Below, piece by piece: positions 1 through 4,337 of a DNA stretch of 7,454 nt. The DNA comes from Candidatus Bathyarchaeota archaeon (GTDB taxonomy: Archaea > Thermoproteota > Bathyarchaeia > 40CM-2-53-6), in contig VBBG01000068.1 of the NCBI GenBank assembly GCA_005882905.1, forward strand, positions 1-7,454, written 5' to 3'. Below the pieces are notes generated by a model. The model searched no databases, had not been told where the DNA came from, and saw only the letters and a program-made list of their open reading frames with translations. Within the stretch, counting starts at the first letter, position 1. Each line of letters begins with the position of its first letter. A program made the translations under genes and the position numbers.

Positions 1-2
1 AG

Positions 3-1106
3 GTCAAGGTGATCGTATTCGACATTTCCAGCGAGTATCCCTTCCTCCTCATGGACCTGTTTGCAGAGGACAAGATCTCATCAAAGATTATTCTCGAAAA
101 CCCTGTTACCAACGCCGAGCAGTTCTATGCGAGTGTCGTCAAGCCACGGGAGTATGAGGACGACGACCGGGTGCGGAAGGTCTTCGCTCGAATCTTCGGC
201 CAGAAGAAGATCACGTATTATCTCAAACCAGAATCGAAGATCCCGACATTCGGGGACATTCTCGACGAGCTCAACAGGCAGCGAAACGAGAGCTTGGACA
301 AGCCCCACTATGTCAACGCTCTAGACCGGATCCGCCAAGAGGTTGTAGACTACAAGGCCGGCCACGAGGTGACCGACTCCAGACCTATCGACGAGGAATT
401 TGTCAAACACTTCGACGAGTGGGGACGAACGGCCATCGACGAGTTCAAGATCTCAGACCGAAGCGGAGTCTACGCATGGGCTACCAGTCGGCTAACCCTA
501 CTGGACAATCTGAAGCGAGCTGAGAAGGAGAAGAGGACTACCGGAGGTCTCGACATACAGGGAATCAGAGACCTCGTGGAGAAAGAGTCCCGGCTCACCT
601 GCATCTCAATATCGGACCCCTACGTCATCAAGGAGCTAGTCGTGGACCTAGCCCGCGAGTTCCTCCAACGACGTAAACGGTCCTTCAAAGTCAAGCCGTA
701 CTTGCTCTTCGTATTCGACGAGGCACAGGAATTCGTCCCTGACCTCAGCGGCTCGTCTGGCATTGACAAGGACTGCTCCAAAGTCGTAGAGACGCTATTG
801 AGACAGGGACGGAAATACGGTCTCGGGGGGTGTCTCGCCACACAGAGGATAGCGTATCTCAATACGAACGCCCTGCAACAGCTCCATACATACTTCGTAG
901 GAACACTACCCCGACCCTATGATCGGACAGTGGTGAGCGACACGTTCACCATCGACAAACAGATTCTCGAGAAGACCCTAGAATTCGCCCCTGGAGAATG
1001 GCTACTTTCAAGTTTCATAGCAACGGGAATGGAGAACGTCCCGATATTCATCAAAGCTGATAATGCCGAAGCTGAAGTGGAAAATACCCTTAGCAAGCTC
1101 ACTTAG
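3..1106 (+). CDS. HerA/FtsK-like P-loop ATPase (DUF87-type), 5' partial
   Basis: This is the C-terminal part of a HerA/FtsK-superfamily ATPase, a family of hexameric DNA-translocating motors. The frame is open to the left edge. The first visible residues (VKVIVFDISSEYPFLL) match the strand that follows Walker A in HerA-like proteins (the 'DxxxEY' segment), so the GTG at 9 is internal and Walker A lies outside the window. Counting from that GTG: a charged, mostly helical stretch covers about residues 40-190; Walker B is YLLFVFDEAQEF (231-242, with D237 and E238); RQGRKYGL (265-272) and ATQR (277-280) follow, as in HerA motors; R302 or R306 in LPRPYDR could act as arginine finger. The gene ends with TAG at 1104-1106 and converges on the next gene. 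A NurA or other DNA-processing partner could lie upstream but is not visible. The superfamily assignment is firm; true HerA versus another DUF87 ATPase is undecided. Confidence 0.85.
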   Translation, partial: VKVIVFDISSEYPFLLMDLFAEDKISSKIILENPVTNAEQFYASVVKPREYEDDDRVRKVFARIFGQKKITYYLKPESKIPTFGDILDELNRQRNESLDKPHYVNALDRIRQEVVDYKAGHEVTDSRPIDEEFVKHFDEWGRTAIDEFKISDRSGVYAWATSRLTLLDNLKRAEKEKRTTGGLDIQGIRDLVEKESRLTCISISDPYVIKELVVDLAREFLQRRKRSFKVKPYLLFVFDEAQEFVPDLSGSSGIDKDCSKVVETLLRQGRKYGLGGCLATQRIAYLNTNALQQLHTYFVGTLPRPYDRTVVSDTFTIDKQILEKTLEFAPGEWLLSSFIATGMENVPIFIKADNAEAEVENTLSKLT

Positions 1107-1192
1107 GTCTGCATATCCGCAGTTGTGCTTTCGACAGAGTATTCTGGGATGATCTGAACTTTGGCGACGAAAGCGGGGAACCATCCCTTTGC

Positions 1193-1232
1193 CTTGGGTC
1201 GAGTCTAAAACGCGGGGCTTGCTTGGGTCGAG
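1193..1232. repeat. 11-bp direct repeat in convergent intergenic gap
   Basis: CTTGGGTCGAG occurs at 1193-1203 and again at 1222-1232. The similarity is wider than the core: GCGGGG precedes each copy and GAGTCTA follows or overlaps each (1201-1207 and 1237-1243), so this looks like an imperfect tandem duplication. It sits between two convergent genes, near the 3' end of the minus-strand one. Its function is unknown. No T-run terminator is evident for either gene in this 141-bp gap. Confidence 0.6.
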
Positions 1233-1247
1233 CGCTGAGTCTAGCGG

Positions 1248-1889
1248 TTACTTGTGATCTTTCTTTTCGGTGTTGTCTAGGCTGATCGCGTAGGACAAGA
1301 CTAGGTAGGGGTCGAAGGCTGGGTTGAGCATTTCAATCCCGTAAGAGTCTCGGACGGAGACCCATTTCTTGTGGATCTGAGCGATTGGCTGGCCGTCCAT
1401 GTTTTGAATGTAATAGTCGTGGGCCAAGACGTTCCCGTTTATCTTGGCTATCTCTTGGCCTGTCGGGTCTTCCATCCACCATGCTTGACCGATAAGTTTC
1501 AACAGCTTCTTCACTTGAGCCACCAGTTGTCCCTGCGAGTCGTACACCTCGTACGTTGGGCGGATGGTCAGAACTTTTCCGTGGATCTCGCCTAGTCTCT
1601 GTCCGTTAGGAGTTTCGTACCAGAATTTCGGCCCGAAGCTAACTAACTGCTTCTTCACGTAGGCGAGTTGATTCCCGTTGCGATCTTTTATCCCGAAAGT
1701 GTCTCTCAGTGCGAGGATCTTCTGTTCGACTATGTAGCTGTTCCCGCTGAACTGGGGCACTAATCTTGAGAATGTCGTGGGCGTTGCGTACGTGGTTGTT
1801 GATGCTAAGGATGCTCCGCATGTCGGACAGAATGACGACCCACTTCCAATAGCCTCTCCGCAGTTTGGGCATCTGCTGCTTCCCATCAT
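1248..1889 (-). CDS. Zinc ribbon + LURP-one-related (scramblase/Tubby-like) domain protein
   Basis: A 213-residue soluble protein. Residues 7-24 form a compact zinc ribbon (C7-x2-C10 ... C21-x2-C24), followed by a Ser/Thr/Ala-rich linker (about 26-45). Residues about 51-205 form a LURP-one-related domain, the beta-barrel fold shared with Tubby C-terminal domains and phospholipid scramblases. The domain is visible as five repeated hairpins with an 'x-x-G-Q-x-[IVL]-[AG]-x-[IV]' signature (NGNQLAYV, NGQRLGEI, QGQLVAQV, TGQEIAKI, DGQPIAQI). Family members are thought to bind lipids or membranes, but the archaeal proteins have no settled function. No membrane segment or signal peptide is seen, so it is probably cytoplasmic. 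Start: ATG at 1889; a second ATG at 1886 is equally possible. No Shine-Dalgarno is seen, and the TATA-like element 33-40 bp upstream fits a short or absent leader. Confidence 0.88.
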   Translation of the reverse strand: MMGSSRCPNCGEAIGSGSSFCPTCGASLASTTTYATPTTFSRLVPQFSGNSYIVEQKILALRDTFGIKDRNGNQLAYVKKQLVSFGPKFWYETPNGQRLGEIHGKVLTIRPTYEVYDSQGQLVAQVKKLLKLIGQAWWMEDPTGQEIAKINGNVLAHDYYIQNMDGQPIAQIHKKWVSVRDSYGIEMLNPAFDPYLVLSYAISLDNTEKKDHK

Positions 1890-1920
1890 AGGATTCTGGC
1901 CAATCGCTGGGCTGGGGTCT

Positions 1921-1930
1921 GAACTAAAGA
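1921..1930 (-). promoter_or_regulatory. TATA-like promoter element of the zinc ribbon/LURP-one gene
   Basis: On the minus strand this reads TCTTTAGTTC, centred about 36 bp before the ATG at 1889. With the usual archaeal spacing of about 26 bp from TATA centre to start site, the leader would be about 10 nt, which agrees with the lack of a ribosome binding site. The same ten bases occur upstream of the beta-propeller gene (6367-6376). Inferred from position and sequence only. Confidence 0.4.
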
Positions 1931-1934
1931 AGAT

Positions 1935-1946
1935 TGCAGTACTGCA
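1935..1946. promoter_or_regulatory. 12-bp perfect palindrome, possible operator
   Basis: TGCAGTACTGCA is a perfect 12-bp inverted repeat with no spacer. It sits 4 bp upstream of the TATA-like element at 1921-1930 with respect to the minus-strand gene. This position, just before TATA/BRE, is where archaeal activators or repressors often bind. It is a candidate operator for a dimeric regulator; no regulator gene is visible in the window. Confidence 0.35.
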
Positions 1947-2042
1947 GTCTGCACGATGAAGAGAGTGGACAGGTTATGACAAATTCGGGGAACCACAAGC
2001 AATGCCCACAGATGATCAGAGCCTAAATTGACCAAATAGAGT

Positions 2043-2195
2043 ATGAATCATAAGTTAGCGCGCCTTCACGGTCCGGGACACGAGAAGAGAGAGGAGGACT
2101 TCCCCGAGGAAAAACTCGCCCAGAACAACCCCAGATTGCGGATCCAAGCATGCGATTCGAAACCGCAATTTTTCCACGCTGATTCGCGCGGATAA
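2043..2195 (+). CDS. Candidate 50-residue small ORF, doubtful
   Basis: ATG at 2043 to TAA at 2195 encodes a very charged peptide starting MNHKLARLHGPGHEKREEDF. No Shine-Dalgarno is evident, and the AT-rich stretch before it (about 2020-2040) lies too close to the ATG for a standard leaderless promoter. The same frame stays open for a further 49 codons after the TAA. No family is recognised and opposing frames are equally open. It is listed only because it is the best plus-strand candidate in the gap. Confidence 0.12.
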   Translation: MNHKLARLHGPGHEKREEDFPEEKLAQNNPRLRIQACDSKPQFFHADSRG

Positions 2196-2264
2196 CTCGG
2201 ACCTCCGAAAACGGCCGACCAGCCAATTCTGCGCCACAGACGGGAAATTAAGCCTAGACCGGGT

Positions 2265-2459
2265 TCAACTGGCAGAGACCCCCTTAAGAAAATCTCGAAA
2301 GCAGTTGCTCCCCGCGACACAAAAACCCGTGCATGAGGCATGTCCAAGAGAGAGAATCATCAGCCATGTCCCATGATCGCAGACAAGCGTTCGATCGCGA
2401 TCAATCCGCTGGCCACAGACCCAGCGAACACTAGAACGCGAAATCTTTCCGTTTTTCAC
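2265..2459 (-). CDS. Candidate 64-residue Cys-containing small ORF, doubtful
   Basis: GTG at 2459 to TGA at 2265 encodes a 64-residue peptide with five cysteines (15, 27, 43, 47, 53) and a hydrophobic patch around residues 31-38. Its one positive point is context: a TATA-like AAATAGATA (2478-2486) is centred about 23 bp before the GTG, as expected for a leaderless archaeal transcript. No homologous family is recognised, and the Cys spacing is not a known zinc ribbon. The peptide may be a chance reading of a non-coding region. Confidence 0.2.
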   Translation of the reverse strand: MKNGKISRSSVRWVCGQRIDRDRTLVCDHGTWLMILSLGHASCTGFCVAGSNCFRDFLKGVSAS

Positions 2460-2477
2460 TATCTTTTCTTTTTCTGT

Positions 2478-2486
2478 TATCTATTT
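2478..2486 (-). promoter_or_regulatory. TATA-like element facing the minus strand
   Basis: The minus strand reads AAATAGATA inside an A-rich stretch, the complement of the T-rich tract on the plus strand. It could start a minus-strand transcript near 2455-2459, serving the small ORF at 2265-2459 or a non-coding RNA. On the plus strand the same T-runs could act as an archaeal oligo-T terminator. The two readings cannot be separated from sequence alone. Confidence 0.25.
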
Positions 2487-2598
2487 CTCGACCCCCCAGG
2501 GGCATGCTAGAACTCCAGAAACGCTTCACACTTTCAACAAAGAGCGGATAGCCCTAATCCAAGAAATTGGGATCTGAAGCGCGCTTGACCCGGAACCC

Positions 2599-2985
2599 CT
2601 ACTTGCGGTGGGGCGGCTCGCCGTAAATCCCGTCGATGAACAGGTTCGCCGTATTACACTGTGTACAGAGGCCCAGCGTCTTCGTGACGTAGTCACCCAG
2701 TGCAAAGTTCTTGATCTGCTTGAAGGTACACTGCTTACACTTGACGATCTCGAAGACCCGGTTCGGAGCCGGATTCGCCAAGGCGAAGCTCCGCCGGACA
2801 CGCATCAGCGAAAACGCGACAAATCCGAGCGCCAGTGTAGCCACTACAAAATACAACGCCTCGCTGATCGGACTCCCGCCCACCTGGACGAGATTGACCA
2901 ACGCGTAGAAGCCGACGAGCACGAGCACAATATAGAGTATCATCAGTGCTATTGATGGGCCGCTCCGCGGCCTCGCCGATGCCAC
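2599..2985 (-). CDS. Two-TM membrane protein with C-terminal zinc ribbon
   Basis: A 128-residue protein with two hydrophobic helices (about 12-32 and 42-62), a basic turn (RVRRSF, 62-67), and a soluble tail carrying two CxxC knuckles (C83-x2-C86 and C107-x2-C110) that should bind one zinc. The basic residues after helix 2 and the hairpin topology suggest that both ends face the cytoplasm. I do not recognise a named family; it resembles the many archaeal membrane zinc-ribbon proteins of unknown role. Start: GTG at 2985, 12 nt after the DUF1512 stop, which argues for co-transcription and possibly translational coupling. An internal ATG (residue 15) would cut into the first helix and is less likely. 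No strong ribosome binding site is seen. Confidence 0.8.
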   Translation of the reverse strand: MASARPRSGPSIALMILYIVLVLVGFYALVNLVQVGGSPISEALYFVVATLALGFVAFSLMRVRRSFALANPAPNRVFEIVKCKQCTFKQIKNFALGDYVTKTLGLCTQCNTANLFIDGIYGEPPHRK

Positions 2986-2997
2986 TTTAATGAGACC

Positions 2998-4125
2998 CTA
3001 CTGACCTATGCCGATAGTGTTGCCGATCCCGGCCACTATAATAGTATCGCCGGGCTTGCTCCGCTCCACGATCAGACTCTTAATCCTCTCAATCACCTTC
3101 TCCCCAGCCTCCAGGATCTCTTTCCGCATAGGAGTAATAGCCTCCAAGATACTCTCCTTCACAATAACCGCGTAGACAGGAATTTTGTTCTTGGTCGCCT
3201 CCTCCTCGATCTTGAACCGCTCAGTCCCGATCCCGCCGATAGCGGCGCCGATCCCCTCGCTCACTTCGCCACTGTTCTCCCCCTCCAACTTGAGCGCCGC
3301 GTCAATCATGACCACCATCGAGACCTTCCCTCCATTCTCTTCTATCAGCGATCGTATAGCGTCCCCCGGCTTTCCAACATTCCCCCCTGGACCCTCGGCC
3401 TTCAATGCGATAATCCTCCGATCCTCCAAAGTCGTCTCCGCCACGATAACGTCCTTCTCGACCTTCCGCTGTGACTTGTCCTTCATCAGCCTCGACGCGA
3501 CCAAAGGACCAATGCCATCCCCGATAGGTTGACCCTCAGCAAAAGCTCGCGCCGCACCCAGATACGCCTCCGCCTCCTGCATAATCAGCGGCAAGAGAGC
3601 CTGGAGCTGGATTATGATGAATATACTGTTCGTCTTCTTCCCCAACAGGTAGAAGTGGCGTATGATACGGTAGATCGTGTTCAACGCCCAAGACGCCTCC
3701 ACCAAGTTCGAGAGATTGTTCAGCTGAGCCGGATCAGCGCTCGGTGCAATCCTGTGAACATCCTCCTTGAACTTCATCTCATGAACATCCAACAAATGGT
3801 CGAACTTGCTCACAATCCCCGACGGGTCCATATCGACAGGCGTGATGAGGAACTGCTCCATGAGCACGTTCAGCTGAGGCATAGGATCAGACGTCGGCTT
3901 GCCAATCTCCTTCACCGTCTTCAAAGTCAAATCCTTGGCCTGGCCCCGGATGACATCAAGGCGTCGCAGACCCCGGTCAATGTCCCACATGTACTGGCGC
4001 ATCTGCAGCTTCTGACCAAAACCGAAGAAGAGCAGGATGAAGAGCAGCGTGAACGCGATCTGTGTAATATTGCCTACATTGCCGAAGAGGTCGCCGAGCA
4101 GATCAAGCGGGACAACGGTCAGCAA
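2998..4125 (-). CDS. DUF1512 family archaeal membrane protein
   Basis: A 375-residue protein that I recognise as DUF1512, an archaeal family of about 370 residues with no known function; the length is normal. An N-terminal transmembrane helix (about 19-38, ITQIAFTLLFILLFFGFGQ) is followed by a helical region with a second hydrophobic stretch (about 167-183). The C-terminal soluble domain (about 225-375) contains glycine-rich motifs: GPGGNVGKPGDAI (245-257), IGAAIGGIGTERF (292-304) and the terminal AGIGNTIGIG (365-374). Start: TTG at 4125. An in-frame TAG lies four codons upstream and no ATG or GTG occurs before the first helix, so TTG is the only common start that keeps the helix. No Shine-Dalgarno is seen, nor a TATA box at leaderless distance. 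It lies 45 nt downstream of the 5S rRNA on the same strand, and the zinc-ribbon membrane gene follows after 12 nt. Confidence 0.9.
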   Translation of the reverse strand: MLTVVPLDLLGDLFGNVGNITQIAFTLLFILLFFGFGQKLQMRQYMWDIDRGLRRLDVIRGQAKDLTLKTVKEIGKPTSDPMPQLNVLMEQFLITPVDMDPSGIVSKFDHLLDVHEMKFKEDVHRIAPSADPAQLNNLSNLVEASWALNTIYRIIRHFYLLGKKTNSIFIIIQLQALLPLIMQEAEAYLGAARAFAEGQPIGDGIGPLVASRLMKDKSQRKVEKDVIVAETTLEDRRIIALKAEGPGGNVGKPGDAIRSLIEENGGKVSMVVMIDAALKLEGENSGEVSEGIGAAIGGIGTERFKIEEEATKNKIPVYAVIVKESILEAITPMRKEILEAGEKVIERIKSLIVERSKPGDTIIVAGIGNTIGIGQ

Positions 4126-4150
4126 GAACGGAATCTAAAGGATACTTCCG

Positions 4151-4172
4151 ACTCCAAGTTCGAAAATGGAGT
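4151..4172 (-). terminator. Hairpin at the 3' end of 5S rRNA (terminator or processing site)
   Basis: On the minus strand ACTCCA pairs perfectly with TGGAGT around a ten-base loop that contains TTTT. The stem begins within the last two bases of the predicted 5S RNA. It may stop transcription, or mark the site where precursor 5S is trimmed if transcription continues into DUF1512. No long T-run follows the stem, which weakens the terminator reading. Confidence 0.35.
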
Positions 4173-4291
4173 TGGCAGCGGTCAGGGCTTCGCGTGGGCT
4201 CTCGCACCACACTACCACCGAGATCGCCTGGGAGATTCACTTCCGTGTTCGGAATGGGTACGGGTCCTAGCTCCCAGCTATGGCCGCCAAC
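4171..4291 (-). rRNA. rrf: 5S ribosomal RNA
   Basis: This 121-nt RNA of the large ribosomal subunit central protuberance was identified by its conserved core on the minus strand: CCCGUACCCAUUCCGAACAC with GGAAGUGAAUCUCCC after it (loop B/C and helix III), and GCGAGAGCCCACGCGAAG (helix IV/loop D). Ends were set by helix I: GUUGGCGGC at the 5' end pairs along nine positions (one G-U) with GCUGCCAAC at the 3' end. Helix II, CUGGGAG with CUCCCAG, is also intact. No 16S or 23S rRNA is adjacent, so this is an unlinked 5S gene, as is common in archaea. It is packed between two minus-strand protein genes, 46 nt after the beta-propeller stop and 45 nt before the DUF1512 start. Ends could shift by one or two bases. 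Confidence 0.97.
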
Positions 4292-4316
4292 CCCAGAAAC
4301 CGGCAGAGAAAACGCC

Positions 4317-4324
4317 TAGTTAAG
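4317..4324 (-). promoter_or_regulatory. TATA-like promoter element of the 5S rRNA gene
   Basis: The minus strand reads CTTAACTA, preceded by GG, 26-33 bp upstream of the 5S 5' end. This is about the spacing expected for an archaeal TATA box, and no better match exists in the 46-bp gap. It resembles CTTAACCA upstream of the LAGLIDADG gene (6856-6863). Confidence 0.45.
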
Positions 4325-4337
4325 CCTTCCCGGAAAA

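Larger units (their letters stand above)
1890..2598. other. 709-bp intergenic region without an assured gene
   Basis: This is the longest gap in the window. It holds the promoter region of the zinc ribbon/LURP-one gene (1921-1946), a 10-bp palindrome GATCGCGATC (2393-2402), a pyrimidine-rich tract with several T-runs (about 2445-2490), and a weak hairpin just past the stop of the 2599-2985 gene (CCAA-GAAA-TTGG near 2560-2576). Two small ORFs are listed separately with low confidence. Several overlapping frames are open in 2043-2374 on both strands, which is weak evidence for any one of them. I compared the region by eye with tRNA, SRP RNA and RNase P RNA signatures and found no acceptable match. 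An unrecognised non-coding RNA remains possible. Confidence 0.7.

Noticed and set aside
2151..2167. tRNA T-arm-like sequence with a TTCGAAA loop
   Set aside because: The stem has a mismatch at the loop-closing pair, and no D-arm, anticodon arm or matching acceptor stem could be built around it on either strand.
2259..2272. Second T-arm-like string GGTTCAACT
   Set aside because: Only a four-pair hairpin forms, with the wrong register for a T-loop, and there is no acceptor stem.
2066..2347. 93-residue minus-strand ORF
   Set aside because: It overlaps other equally open frames on both strands, has no promoter or ribosome site, and its composition (Ser, Arg, Trp, Phe rich) looks like a chance reading.
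2393..2402. GATCGCGATC palindrome
   Set aside because: Ten bases with no adjacent promoter or gene start; likely a chance occurrence, so not listed as a site.
2040..2460. Possible SRP RNA or RNase P RNA
   Set aside because: Short strings such as GGAAGTCC (minus) and GCCTAGACCGGG (plus) recall these RNAs, but the universal P4 partners of RNase P and the SRP helix 8 and TGTAA motifs were not found together.
3529..4323. 264-residue open frame on the plus strand
   Set aside because: It runs antisense to DUF1512 and straight across the 5S rRNA gene; the product is a low-complexity Arg/Leu/Gln/Glu sequence of the kind given by the complement of a real gene.
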